A stretch of 64,000 bases of DNA from Methanoplanus limicola DSM 2279 (GTDB lineage: Archaea > Halobacteriota > Methanomicrobia > Methanomicrobiales > Methanomicrobiaceae), in contig NZ_CM001436.1 of NCBI RefSeq assembly GCF_000243255.1, positions 1,948,957 through 2,012,956 on the forward strand, read 5' to 3'. The position numbers and the translations under genes are program-made. Shown here piece after piece: positions 44,649 through 54,365 of the stretch (its first letter is position 1; each line of letters opens with the position of its first letter). The notes below the pieces were generated by a model. That model did not search any database, was not told where the DNA came from, and was given only the letters and a program-made list of their open reading frames with translations.

Positions 44649-47600
44649 TTCTAAATCAATAACCTTCAGTCCCGGAGATTTATCCTGCATAATCTGAACA
44701 ATGTCCGGATGGCACGTAAAGAACAGTATCTGATTTGTCTTTGAAAGTTCAAGTATTGCATCACAGCAGTTCCTCTTCCTCTCCGGATCAAAGTTCACTA
44801 AAATATCGTCAAAAATCACAGGCAGAGGTTCATTATTTTTACCATACACAGATATATGCCCGAATCGTATGGCAAGATAAAGCTGCTCTGCTGTACCTCT
44901 GCTAAGGGAAGATGTATCAATCCGGTTACCATCATCAGCTTCAATTAAAATATCATCTGAGGATACCGGCTTTATAATCTTTTTATACTTTCCGTCTGTA
45001 ATGCTCCTGAAATAGTCCTGTGCAAGCCTGTAGACTTCAGGCTGCCTCTCATTTTCATATTTCTGTACAGCTTCATTTAAGATATGCTGCGCAATTACAT
45101 ACTTTGCCCATCTTCTTGAGTCATCAAAGATCTCCTCATGGAGTGCTTCATTATTCATTAAAAGCAGAGAATAATCATCTTCTTTTTCAAGACCGGAAAG
45201 ATTACTGTTTATTTCTCCGGATTTAACTTTCAGTGCTTCAATCTCTTCCTGAATATCCGACATACTCTGATTAAGTTCAGTAATTTCATTATTAATTTCT
45301 GAAATATCAGATGATTCAAGTGTGGATAAAAATTCATCGAATTTACTGATATTTCCTGATGCTTTTTTAAGCCGGAGTTCACAACCCTCAATCTCCTTTT
45401 TCAGTTCCTGAGATCTAACCCATATATTGTGATTTACTCTGAATTCATCTTCATTCTCTGAAAAACCACTTTTTAACAGATCTCTTATATCATTTTCAGC
45501 GTTCTGGATTTTGATGGAATAATCATCTATTACTTTTCTGTGTCTTTCTTCAAGTCCTCTTAGATTTTTCAGGTCTTTTGAGTTATTTTCGTTTTCTTCA
45601 AGAACATCACCAAGAACATAAACATCCTTTTCAACTGACTGCTGTGACTGTATACCGCAGGCGTTAAGGACTACAACCAGTTTACTCTCAAACTCTGACA
45701 GCGACTTTTTCAGCTTAGAAATCTTATCTTCATTCTTATTGATTGAACTATGGATATTCAGTGCCTCTTTTACTGAAGAAAAGAGATCAAGGGCAAGTTC
45801 CGGAGTTATATTCAGGTCAAGCTTAACAGATTCTAACCATTCCTTCCATTCGCCTTTTAGCTCGTTAAGATTTGATTCAGCCAGATATTTTCTCCTCTCA
45901 GCTCCCTCCATAACCTCATTCTGCTTATCTAAAGAACCATTCAGTTCATCAATCTCTCTGCATATCCTTTCATATTCTGCAATACGATTTTCCATTGAGC
46001 GATATTCCTGTTTTCTGCCGGCTATAGCAGAAGAGTCCGGGATCATGGAAAAACCGCAAATACGGGATTTTTCTTTGAGTTCTGTCTCAGATTTATTCAG
46101 CAGATCCTCTTTTTCCATTCTCAGTTTTGAAAGTTCAGAGATCTTCTCAACCGGATCTTCAGCATCATTAAAGAGACTTCTCTCATTCTGTTCATTTGTC
46201 CTCTTAATTCCAAAATAAAGAACAACTGCTGAACCTACAAGGATTAAAAATATTACAGCTCCGGTTTCAGTCATATTCCCGGCAATTCCGGCAATAAGAC
46301 CTATAATTCCGGCAACAACCAGCAGAGCAGCAGGCCATAGCGGAATTTTATTGTTAATAAGTCTCTTTTTATTCTCATAATCGGTTTTGGCCTCTGCTTC
46401 TTTTTCCCTTAGATTATCTAATTCATATCTCTTCCGGGCCAGTTCAGATATCAGAGCTGAGAGACTTTCAAGAACAGAAGTTTTCCTCGCAAGTTCATCT
46501 TCCGGCATCAGACTCTTAGAATCCGGAAGAGCTGCTTTGAGGCTTTGGACCTTATCTTCAGTCACACTGATAGAATCTTTGTGACTGCGTATTTCCCTTT
46601 CAATATCAAGGATTTTTTCATTTCTATCCGTAAATTCATCCCTGAAATTTTCAATATTGGACTTTGCAGACTGTGAAATATCAAATGCCAGAAGATCATC
46701 TGTTGTCCAGATATTGCTGATACCTTTGATACGTGACTTAAGCACATTTGATAAACCGGAATTTTCCAACTCCAGATCACTTACAGAATTTCTCTCTGAC
46801 TGATATTTTTCAAGTCCTTTCTCAAGGATCCGGATTTCATCCTTATTTAAGAGGACATTTTCATCAACAATAATTTTTGAAATATTTTCTTCTGTACTGT
46901 ATAATTCCCTGTTCTCGTCATCAAATTTAGCCTGTAAATCACTAAGCTTCTCATTCAGGCGTTCAAGTTTATCTACACCTTTCTCCGGAAATGAGGCTAA
47001 CTTAGGCAGAGCAGACAATTCATCCCTGGCATTCTTAAGCCCGACCCAGTCCTCCCAGGCACCTTTGATTTTTTCTTTCTCACTCAGTCGAAATTTTAAA
47101 CCTCTGATACTCTTTTTCCGGTCCAGAATATTCTTTTCACTCTCTTCCTTTTTATTTCTGCAGTTCTCATATTCATTCTGTGTACCTGAATATCTCTTCA
47201 GCTCAGACTGATTCTCTTTTATTATCTTGATCTTCTTTGAAATTTCAGGGCCGCCCCTCTCCCCGGAAAAATAAAGTGCCCCCTTCTTTTCATCAAGTTC
47301 ATCTATCACATCTGAAATAGGAACTTTTGTCATCCCGGCACCGGCACTCATAAGCTGGCTCTGGATTTTGTCTCCGGAAAGTGTTTCAAGTTTCTGAAGT
47401 TCGTCAAGTCCAAAAGCAAACACATTTTCAAAGAGGTTCTGATCAGCAGACCCAATGATCCGGTTTAAACCGGCATCTGTTTTGGAACCATCAGGCAGAG
47501 TCACACTGAAATTTCTTTTGCCGGACAATCTGGTTAAGTCATACTCCTTTCCCTCACTGGTGCTGACAGAGAGCCTCCCGCCAAGGGTACCCCCATTTAA

Positions 47601-47789
47601 GGGCTGATATTGATTGGTTGTACCCGATCTTTTTGGGAATCCAAAGATTATCCTCCGGATAAATGCAAGAATTGTAGATTTTCCTGCCTCATTTGGTCCT
47701 TTAACCAGTGTAAGTCCCGGAGAAATATCACTAATCTGCTTTTTGTGGAAAAGTCCGAATCCGTCGATAAACATTCTGTTTATTTTCAT
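44640..47789 (-). CDS. YhaN-like SbcC/RecN-family ATPase
   Basis: 1049 residues. Walker A LVKGPNEAGKSTILAFIRRI at 28-47, very long coiled-coil arms, two hydrophobic helices near the middle (about 490-545, beginning PAALLVVAGIIGLIAGI), a signature SLSRGTAEQLYLAIRFG near 970 and Walker B LPVIFDDILVNFDPER near 1005. The central membrane segments distinguish YhaN from ordinary SbcC/Rad50. Overlaps its upstream partner (YhaO-like exonuclease) by 4 nt. Likely a membrane-associated DNA-end processing or defence complex. Its 3' end recurs as a fragment at 55940-56095. Confidence 0.9.
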   Translation of the reverse strand: MKINRMFIDGFGLFHKKQISDISPGLTLVKGPNEAGKSTILAFIRRIIFGFPKRSGTTNQYQPLNGGTLGGRLSVSTSEGKEYDLTRLSGKRNFSVTLPDGSKTDAGLNRIIGSADQNLFENVFAFGLDELQKLETLSGDKIQSQLMSAGAGMTKVPISDVIDELDEKKGALYFSGERGGPEISKKIKIIKENQSELKRYSGTQNEYENCRNKKEESEKNILDRKKSIRGLKFRLSEKEKIKGAWEDWVGLKNARDELSALPKLASFPEKGVDKLERLNEKLSDLQAKFDDENRELYSTEENISKIIVDENVLLNKDEIRILEKGLEKYQSERNSVSDLELENSGLSNVLKSRIKGISNIWTTDDLLAFDISQSAKSNIENFRDEFTDRNEKILDIEREIRSHKDSISVTEDKVQSLKAALPDSKSLMPEDELARKTSVLESLSALISELARKRYELDNLREKEAEAKTDYENKKRLINNKIPLWPAALLVVAGIIGLIAGIAGNMTETGAVIFLILVGSAVVLYFGIKRTNEQNERSLFNDAEDPVEKISELSKLRMEKEDLLNKSETELKEKSRICGFSMIPDSSAIAGRKQEYRSMENRIAEYERICREIDELNGSLDKQNEVMEGAERRKYLAESNLNELKGEWKEWLESVKLDLNITPELALDLFSSVKEALNIHSSINKNEDKISKLKKSLSEFESKLVVVLNACGIQSQQSVEKDVYVLGDVLEENENNSKDLKNLRGLEERHRKVIDDYSIKIQNAENDIRDLLKSGFSENEDEFRVNHNIWVRSQELKKEIEGCELRLKKASGNISKFDEFLSTLESSDISEINNEITELNQSMSDIQEEIEALKVKSGEINSNLSGLEKEDDYSLLLMNNEALHEEIFDDSRRWAKYVIAQHILNEAVQKYENERQPEVYRLAQDYFRSITDGKYKKIIKPVSSDDILIEADDGNRIDTSSLSRGTAEQLYLAIRFGHISVYGKNNEPLPVIFDDILVNFDPERKRNCCDAILELSKTNQILFFTCHPDIVQIMQDKSPGLKVIDLESI

Positions 47790-49090
47790 TTTGAATCACC
47801 CCCGACAAACCTGTCAAGCAGATATGTACGGGCCTCTTTTACAAGTTCCCCCATCTCATCATCCGAAAGATCTTCAATGAACTTTTTACCTTTACTGCTT
47901 TTAAACAGGTCATCAAGTTTCAGACGGACTGTCTGTAGTTTTGCCTCCTCCTTCAGTAATGAATCTGAGATCTGAACAATATCACCTACGATATCTTCCC
48001 TTTTAGCGACCTCATTTAAATCAATCTCAGGTTCAGTATTATCTATGATTTTCTCAAGGAATACAAAATTATTGCTCTCCTCTTCGTCCCTGAAGTGCCG
48101 GACAATATCATCAGCCACCCCTTCTTTTGACAGCAGTGAATGAACAGGACTTCTTCCAGTCAGTGTCAGCCTTAAAAATGTGGGTTTATCCCCGGAATTT
48201 CGCCTGATCTTCTGAATTTCCTTCTCTATTCTTTTAATGAGATCATTTTCATCAGATATTTTGCTTACGTTTACAGAGACTTTTTCCCATTTAATCTCTG
48301 CTGTTTCAATGAATTCAGTCTCAATTGAACCCCTGTTGCTGACAGTAACAATGTAACATCCGCGTATTCCGGATTCTCCCATATCCCTGCCCTGAGGGTT
48401 TCCGGGATACACAATTACAGGTTCCGATTCCTGAATAATCTGTGGTTTGTGGATATGACCAAGTGCCCAGTAGTCATAATTTTTATCTGTGAGGTCCTTT
48501 ACAGAACATGGGGAGTAAGGCTCATGACCTGTATCTGTTCCCAGATTGCAGTGAAGCATACCAATTGTAAACGGCCAGGAATTTTCCTTTTCCGGATAAT
48601 ATTTTGTGAGATTTACAGTTGTATTAGACTGTTTGTAACTCATACCAACAATTGCAGCTCTTTTTTTCCCGCCGGATTCATAAAAGAGGCATTCCGGGTC
48701 ATTTCCGGGCATTATATTCACATTTCCGGGCCAGTCAATCTTTGCTGACCATCCGCTTAACGGGTCATGGTTCCCAAAGGCAAGATATACCGAAATATCA
48801 TAATCAGATAATTTTGCAAGTCTTTTCCGGAATTCAAGCTGTTCATAAATTCTTCTGTCAGCACTATCATATATATCTCCGGAGATTAACAGAAAATCCA
48901 CATTATTGTCTATGCAGTGACTAACTATATTATCAAATGCAGAAAAAGTTGCCTTTGACATTTTTTTTGCCATGTCCGGATTCATGCCGGAAATACCACA
49001 GAATTTACTTCCAAGGTGCAAATCTGCTGTATGAATAAATTTCAGAACGTCCGGACTATCGGACATTGGAGTATTATTTTTAGACATCAT
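47786..49090 (-). CDS. YhaO-like SbcD-type metallophosphoesterase (DNA exonuclease)
   Basis: 434 residues. FIHTADLHLGSKFCG (18-32), LLISGDIYDSADR (about 62-74), YLAFGNHDPLSGW (about 102-114) and the later ALGHIHKPQI hold the four phosphoesterase metal-binding motifs of the SbcD/Mre11/YhaO group. The C-terminal half is the DNA-capping and ATPase-contact region. Gene pair with the YhaN-like ATPase (4-nt overlap), as in Bacillus yhaO-yhaN. It starts at MMSKNNTP; the second Met is also possible. Confidence 0.92.
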   Translation of the reverse strand: MMSKNNTPMSDSPDVLKFIHTADLHLGSKFCGISGMNPDMAKKMSKATFSAFDNIVSHCIDNNVDFLLISGDIYDSADRRIYEQLEFRKRLAKLSDYDISVYLAFGNHDPLSGWSAKIDWPGNVNIMPGNDPECLFYESGGKKRAAIVGMSYKQSNTTVNLTKYYPEKENSWPFTIGMLHCNLGTDTGHEPYSPCSVKDLTDKNYDYWALGHIHKPQIIQESEPVIVYPGNPQGRDMGESGIRGCYIVTVSNRGSIETEFIETAEIKWEKVSVNVSKISDENDLIKRIEKEIQKIRRNSGDKPTFLRLTLTGRSPVHSLLSKEGVADDIVRHFRDEEESNNFVFLEKIIDNTEPEIDLNEVAKREDIVGDIVQISDSLLKEEAKLQTVRLKLDDLFKSSKGKKFIEDLSDDEMGELVKEARTYLLDRFVGGDSK

Positions 49091-49732
49091 AAAAAATCCC
49101 CATTCATCAATAATAAAAGATATATTCTAAATAAAATAAGTTTTTCGAAATGATTACTCTTCACGGACTGATAAGCCGGTGAATGCCTGACATTCCGGGA
49201 ATATCCCCATAATATCAATTACTAAATAGAGAATTGAAATATTGTCTGTGGATTAAAATAATAATTCATTTAAATAATAAACATAAAAATTAATCAGGGA
49301 CTGTATTGAGGGATTAAATATTACGAATGAATTGCTTTTTACAATATTATTTGTAATAAATGTATTGAATATACCGGATTAGTTTACGCCTTTGATTTTC
49401 CCGGAATAATAAAAATATTGATGGGGTTATATTAATGAAACCAATGACAAAACCTTTCGCAAATCATGAACCTGACAATTGTCACCGCCGGTGTTATATC
49501 ATTCATGATCTATCAGTTATTTCTGTTCAGGGATAACTGATCAAGCCCCGGCTTACACAAATTTGAGACTCTGAGAAGATCTAATCCTGCCGATCAGGAT
49601 CACATTACTGTTGCATCCCGGCTTAAACAAATATCAGGCTCTTAGAAGACGGCAAAAGCTGGTCTTTAAAAATTTTAAAAAATTACTCAACCTCAATCCA
49701 TTCCTGATTAGAACCGGATTTATTTTAATTCC
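49091..49732. other. AT-rich intergenic region, no firm gene
   Basis: 640 bases of AT-rich sequence. A 24-codon frame at 49466-49540 (MNLTIVTAGVISFMIYQLFL) encodes one hydrophobic helix and could be a tiny membrane peptide or debris. Two imperfect direct repeats around 49550 and 49620 (CCGGCTTA-ACAAAT) are visible. Nothing else recognised. Confidence 0.4.
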
Positions 49733-49792
49733 TCCTATGAAACAGTGCACTGTTTCATTCATCATATGTGAACCCGCAGGCTCATGGGTGAC
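49733..49792 (+). repeat. Two-hairpin mini-element, copy 1
   Basis: 60 bp: hairpin ATGAAACAGTGCACTGTTTC plus AT, a perfect palindrome, then a second hairpin GAACCCGCAGGCTC (one mismatch), ending GGGTGAC and followed by T6. It sits exactly in front of T6-GGAAATTC of the TIGR04255 remnant. Confidence 0.85.
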
Positions 49793-49977
49793 TTTTTTGG
49801 AAATTCAGATTTAATCTTTTCATAAAAATTCAAAGACAGGTTCTTGTCCCAACCGATCTCCTATGAAACAATAATGTTTCATTCATTATCTGCGAACCAG
49901 GGGGTTCATGGATGACTTTTTTAAAACCGGAATTCACATACAGCCTCACTTATTGGCGAATTGCTATGAAAAGTCAT
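49793..49977 (-). pseudogene. 5' remnant of a TIGR04255 gene, carrying mini-element insertions
   Basis: Minus strand from ATG 49975-49977; matches the first 44 codons and the upstream leader (ATCCGGAATATATTCCGGGG) of the gene at 11327. Relative to that intact copy it is interrupted by a 58-bp insert (49859-49916) and is bordered by a second insert at 49733-49792. The rest of the gene is missing. Confidence 0.88.
49859..49916 (+). repeat. Two-hairpin mini-element, copy 2 (inside TIGR04255 remnant)
   Basis: 58 bp, TCCTATGAAACAATAATGTT start and GGATGAC end, second hairpin GAACC-AGG-GGTTC-like. Inserted between GATC and T6 compared with the empty site at 11265-11275 of the intact TIGR04255 gene. 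Confidence 0.88.
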
Positions 49978-50112
49978 TGATTTTCACCTCTGTTATCCGG
50001 AATATATTCCGGGGCACAACAGATATAACATATCCAATAGATTTACAGAACCCCGGATAAAACCCAGGAAGCGGAAGCTTTCAAAGGAATGATAAACTGA
50101 TACTCAAAGAAA

Positions 50113-50298
50113 TTACAATTCCTTAACTTCTTCTACAGGAGCAGTTGGAGCATTCTTTTTAATGCTTTCAATACCATTCAGGCAGGCGGCTCTGGAGCTG
50201 TATCCCTGACCAACGGCAATGATCTCTCCGTTCGGAGCTTTTAACCTGAAACGATACTTGCCTGAACTGTCGATATAAACCTCAAATTTTCCAGTCAT
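50113..50298 (-). CDS. YegP-like DUF1508 protein
   Basis: 61 residues: KFEVYIDSSGKYRFRLKAPN then GEIIAVGQGYSSRAACLNGI and ESIKKNAP. This is a single YegP/DUF1508 repeat (F-x-h-Y-x-D-x-x-G-x-x-R-F-R-L-K-A-x-N-G-E-x-I-x-x-S-E-x-Y). Function unknown, often associated with stress. Stand-alone, minus strand, with a Pro/Glu-rich tail. Confidence 0.88.
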   Translation of the reverse strand: MTGKFEVYIDSSGKYRFRLKAPNGEIIAVGQGYSSRAACLNGIESIKKNAPTAPVEEVKEL

Positions 50299-50420
50299 AT
50301 TGTGCAGTATGTAGGTCTAAAGATAATTAATGATATCGCTGAAAGGACAGAGACCAAATCATTAGTGCCCTGCCAGCAGGAGGACAAAATCTTTATCATC
50401 TGAATCGCTTAATTAAGATT

Positions 50421-50708
50421 ATGACCGAAATCGATCCACATATCACCAGGATGGAAGCAAAAATTGAGGAAATGGATGCCGAATTTAATAAAATCAAAGC
50501 CAGGGCAAAGGGCAAAGGGGCTGATGCCGAGATACAGTTCAATGAACTTGCTAAGGAATATGAACAGAAGAAGTCAGAAATGATGAAGAATATGGCAGAT
50601 TTTAAATCCACAGGAAAAAATGCTGCTAAAGATCTGAAAGAGGGAGCTGAACAGGCGTTCGGAGAACTTACAGCCTCTTTTGAAAAGGCTAAATCACGCT
50701 TCTCCTGA
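50421..50708 (+). CDS. Coiled-coil stress-type protein
   Basis: 95 residues, wholly helical with heptad spacing: ITRMEAKIEEMDAEFNKIKA, ELAKEYEQKKSEMMKNMADF and a C-terminal EQAFGELTASFEKAKSRF. The layout resembles small coiled-coil proteins of the sll1863 type, induced by stress in bacteria. Charged and soluble. No strong ribosome site. Neighbours (YegP-like, ChaB) are of the same general stress type. Confidence 0.7.
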   Translation: MTEIDPHITRMEAKIEEMDAEFNKIKARAKGKGADAEIQFNELAKEYEQKKSEMMKNMADFKSTGKNAAKDLKEGAEQAFGELTASFEKAKSRFS

Positions 50709-50813
50709 AACCTGATTCATATCTTCTTTTTTTAAACAACCCATTGTGATCCGTGGGAAGTGATCATTGGCAGGGAAGGAGAAGACAATTTGGAGATTGC
50801 TCACTATTTCTTC

Positions 50814-50873
50814 TCCTATGAAACATTACACTGTTTCATTCATCATCTGTGAACCAGCTGGTTCATGAGTGAC
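50814..50873 (+). repeat. Two-hairpin mini-element, copy 3
   Basis: 60 bp, TCCTATGAAACATTACACTG start, second hairpin GAACCAGCTGGTTC is a perfect palindrome, end GAGTGAC. Lies in an intergenic region between the coiled-coil and ChaB genes. Confidence 0.85.
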
Positions 50874-50918
50874 TTCTTTGATCACGGTAAAATGAACCTG
50901 AAAGAGATGTATGTTGCC

Positions 50919-50958
50919 ATTTCAGGAACCTGGAGTTTGGGAAACCGGTTCCTGAAAT
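50919..50958. promoter_or_regulatory. 12-bp inverted repeat with 16-nt loop
   Basis: ATTTCAGGAACC (50919-50930) and GGTTCCTGAAAT (50947-50958) pair perfectly. Within the otherwise empty 50709-51056 region. It could be a terminator for the coiled-coil gene or a structured RNA. Confidence 0.6.
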
Positions 50959-51056
50959 CCGACTCCATTCTGCAATCCTAATTGAAGACATTATCTTTTT
51001 GTTATGAGCAAACGGGAATTTCCTGCATCAGAACACCAGCGTGATGAGAACCGGAT

Positions 51057-51287
51057 TTATTTTTTCTTCCACTTCCCTGACTCTTTCTCCTTCACGTATT
51101 CGTTTTTTACCGCCGCCCAGGCAACCTTGTGTGCAGTCTCCTCGCGGGATGCATCTCCCCGGCGGTCTTCGGGATCGCTGTATTGATCCCAGGCATTGTT
51201 GAATGCCGCCAGATAAATCTCCCGGGCATGTTTCGGCAGGTTATCTTTAACGCTGTCCGGGAGATCTTCAATAGTTTCGTATGGCAT
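51057..51287 (-). CDS. chaB: ChaB family protein
   Basis: 76 residues: MPYETIEDLPDSVKDNLPKH, AREIYLAAFNNAWDQY and HKVAWAAVKNEYVKE. A complete ChaB domain of typical length. ChaB was named as a regulator of the Ca2+/H+ antiporter ChaA, but in archaea its role is not established. No partner antiporter nearby. Confidence 0.93.
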   Translation of the reverse strand: MPYETIEDLPDSVKDNLPKHAREIYLAAFNNAWDQYSDPEDRRGDASREETAHKVAWAAVKNEYVKEKESGKWKKK

Positions 51288-51603
51288 AGTATCACTTAAT
51301 GTTCCGGTTATTAAATATTTTTTTGGTTATCCTTATGTCGGTTTGCCAGGTCCGGATCTTCCGGATTTAAGTTTTTAAGGATACTTTCTCGCTTAAACTA
51401 CCTCAGGGCTAAAGACCAGGGGGATTTACGCTAAACTTCTAAACTATCTTTTCAGATGCTTTTGGTTTTTTTACATCCATCTGATGGATTTTTCTGGCGT
51501 AAACATCAGCCCTCACCATATAATCTTCAGAATATCGCCCTTTACCACATGACAATCCCGGATCCTGACATCGACAGACTGCTGCATGGCCGGTGTGGTT
51601 AAG

Positions 51604-51876
51604 GAGATTTTGAGATTTTATCCAAACCTTCTGAAGATGAATCGCTGGTATTCAAAAAAACGCCGACAATGCCCGGAGAGGAGTCTTTCCAATACCGGGT
51701 AAAGTTAAAGCCGGTTGAGATATTTGATGAACCTCTATTTCAGGTCATTGATACCAAAGCCTAAGTTTATCACTAATAAGAAGCAGTGGACACAGACATT
51801 TACGGACGGCGATGAGGACAATTCCTGAAGCGGATTATGAGTATATCATGACGACTGCAAAAACAGAAGGGAAAAA
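51604..51876 (+). pseudogene. EVE gene remnant with frameshifts
   Basis: Aligned with the last 90 codons of the EVE genes (ILSKPSEDESLVFKKTPTMP, then PGEESFQYRVKLKPVEIFDE), but with small deletions near 51737 and after TGGAC near 51790. The first half of the gene is missing. It is the fourth EVE copy in the window. The preceding 51288-51600 is empty. Confidence 0.82.
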
Positions 51877-51879
51877 ATG

Positions 51880-53484
51880 TTAAAGATATTTCTCCTTTCC
51901 AATATAATACCATGCAATTCTGGCTGCATCACCTGTATCAACATTTCCATTTTTATTAAAGTCCGCAGCAGGATTTACGGTCGTCAGTCCGGCAACCATA
52001 TATGATACCCTTGAAACATCGCCGATATCAACAGCTCCGTTCCCATTAAAATCACCTTTAACCCCGAAAATAGTGATATTACCTTCAATAGATTCGAGAT
52101 AGTGTTCTTTCAGGTCTGTATCAGTCCAAATTGCATTAAATATGGATATTGTGCACGAATCACCGCTGTTTCCTCCTGGAATTACGGATATATCGAATAA
52201 AGCTTCTGGTTCTGTATCTGTCATTGAATTGGTATTGGCAAGAACCAGATCTGCCTGCCCCTCTGTAAGGTTCAGTGTAACTGAAGAACCAAGAAATACT
52301 GAATTGTTTGCCTTAACTTCGTTTACCGTTATGACTGATGAATTCCATCTTAATGAACATGATACCTTCTTTGCATTGGTAATCCCGGATACTTTTACCG
52401 GTATCACATATGTAGAGTTTGCAGGGATGCCGGTATCCGGGATCATTAGTTGTGCTGATGAAAATCCGGTAGTGAAACTTTTGAATATATCTGTGAACTC
52501 AAAATTTTCCTGGTCCAGTTGTGACCACTGGTATATTGCAGTACCCTCACTGCCATTGTTATCCCTGTTTATTGACCACATGCCAAGCATTGTAACCCAG
52601 TCTTTTGATTCGGCCCATTCTTTAACCTGATTTGCATTATCAATAGTAAATATTTCCAGTTCCTGGTCATTCTGACCTATCATCGGGGTCATGCCCAGCG
52701 TTGCAGAAATATTTCGTCCTTTTAGCTGGTCATAAGTTCCTTTTGTTGCTGAAATTGCATAATCACCCATTTTACCTGCCGGATCCGGAGCAGCTCCCTG
52801 CCCGTAATCCATAACCATAAGATTTACAATGTCAATTTCAACGCCATTTTCAGTAGCATTGTCAATTACATTAAGTCCATATGCATCAAGTCCTGTCGGA
52901 GTTACAGGGAGACAGAATCCGATTCTAAGTCCGGGATTGCTATCCTGTAATCTTTTAATAGCTATACTCCTCCTTCCTATAGAGGGTTTGTCAGCCACTG
53001 CAAATCCTTCAATATCAAAATCAATCCATGTTGGATTGTATTTATCAATTACCTGCTGGTATTTCGATGTCAGGGTATTGATATCAGTGTTGTTTACTGC
53101 AATCTCTACTCCGTTTGCCCCGCCAAAGGATATCGCAACATCACCCCCTGCTGAGCGGATGTAATTTATTTTATCTACAAAGTGATCCGAATCCATTCCA
53201 AGACTGGTATATCCGCCCCATGTCGGATTGGCATTTCCATCACTCACAATAAATGCCAGGGTATAATATTTCTGCCCGGTAGAAAGATATGCATTCTTCA
53301 GGTCATATTACCCGCCGGTACTCCAGAGTGTTGTATCAACATAAGGTGCAGACACTCTGTCAGGCCATCCGGATTCTTCAGTGTTATCTGTCAGTGATGC
53401 CCCAGAGACAGTCATTGTGCTGCATAATATGAATAGCAGCATAATAACAAATCCAGGCAAAGAAAATTTATTACAGAATTTCAT
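51880..53484 (-). pseudogene. Secreted GH18 (chitinase-like) protein with cohesin and dockerin domains, broken by one stop
   Basis: From ATG 53484 (GGAGGG 5 nt upstream) a signal peptide (FVIMLLFILCSTMTVSGA) leads into a GH18 domain: VAISFGGANG and WIDFDIEGFAV, holding the D-x-D-x-E catalytic pattern. Then a cohesin-like domain (PVKVSGITNAKKVSCSLRWN) and a C-terminal dockerin with two calcium-loop repeats (GDFNGNGAVDIGDVSRVSYM and DFNKNGNVDTGDAARIAWYY). The frame is intact across about 535 codons except for one TAA at 53308-53310, right after LWSTGG. It would be an extracellular polysaccharide-binding or degrading protein. Recent nonsense mutation. Confidence 0.85.
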
Positions 53485-53906
53485 CCATTCCCTCCTTTCT
53501 CCAGATTTTCTCCCCCATTCCAACAACAATTCTATTGGTACAAAACTGCCCGGTCATAGTTTTTCTTTGTATTAACTTTATTAATAGATTCCCCCAAATT
53601 GAATGAGTTCACTTCAGTTCGTGACATTACAGGGGTTAAATTAATATTTCCCTGAAATATATGCCATTTGTAATATCTGCCTGCATTCGGGATTTGCCCG
53701 GCATTTTTTGTTTTTTACGTGGTCAACAGTTAAGATGCCTGAAATTCCCGGAGTATCAGGAAGGTGTGATTTTTAAAGGTTTTTCCGGGGTTTTTTCCTG
53801 CAAATACGGATTATTTGCAAGGTTAAAACAGAGGAATTTAAAAGAGTGCAATTTGAGCTTTGTTTTGGATTATCCTGAATAATTGAGATTTATTGAGGGT
53901 GCTGTA

Positions 53907-54083
53907 ATGGCTCAGGCATCCCGGAGGATGTTTTGTATGGTTCATGACCATAAAAGGCAGTACAGGCCTTCTGTGTGGATTGATTTTTTAGTGCTTTCAC
54001 GGAATTCTGACAATACTGAACTTTTTTACTACCACTTAAAAAAACAGCAGTCATTTATTCATCTCAGGATAACGGCTCAGTGA
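53907..54083 (+). CDS. Putative small protein, 58 aa
   Basis: ATG at 53907 with GAGGGTG about 5 nt upstream. MAQASRRMFCMVHDHKRQYR then VWIDFLVLSRNSDNTELFYY. Charged, no family recognised. The stretch 53530-53906 before it has only a frame at 53661 with composition that looks non-coding. Confidence 0.35.
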   Translation: MAQASRRMFCMVHDHKRQYRPSVWIDFLVLSRNSDNTELFYYHLKKQQSFIHLRITAQ

Positions 54084-54147
54084 CCAGTCAGAGTTTTAGC
54101 TGAAAGAACCGGTTTATAACTATACATTTCTCCGGAACTTAAGTTAT

Positions 54148-54345
54148 TAAAATATGTACATGATACACGAAATAAGTTGTAAAAATGTGTACACCATACA
54201 TAAAATAAGTTGTAAAAATGTGTACACCATACACAAAATAAGTTGTAAAAATGTGTACAACACACACAAAATATGTTGTAAAAATGTGTACACCACACAC
54301 AAAATAAGTTGTAAAAATGTGTACGGCATACACATAATATATACT
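54148..54345. repeat. Six 33-bp direct repeats before the DUF4143 ATPase gene
   Basis: Units begin at 54148, 54181, 54214, 54247, 54280 and 54313, with the core AAATGTGTACACCATACACA and AAAATAAGTTGT. Each unit holds a GTGTACAC-type palindrome. There is no spacer variation, so it is not a CRISPR array. The array ends 20 bases before the ATG. A decayed piece precedes the ATPase remnant at 4453, so repeats and gene travel together. It probably is an operator array. Confidence 0.93.
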
Positions 54346-54365
54346 TAAAGATACAAAAGTCAATT

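Noticed and set aside
54148-54345. CRISPR array (33-bp repeats)
   Set aside because: The repeats are directly contiguous, without spacers, and no cas genes are present; it is better read as an operator array.
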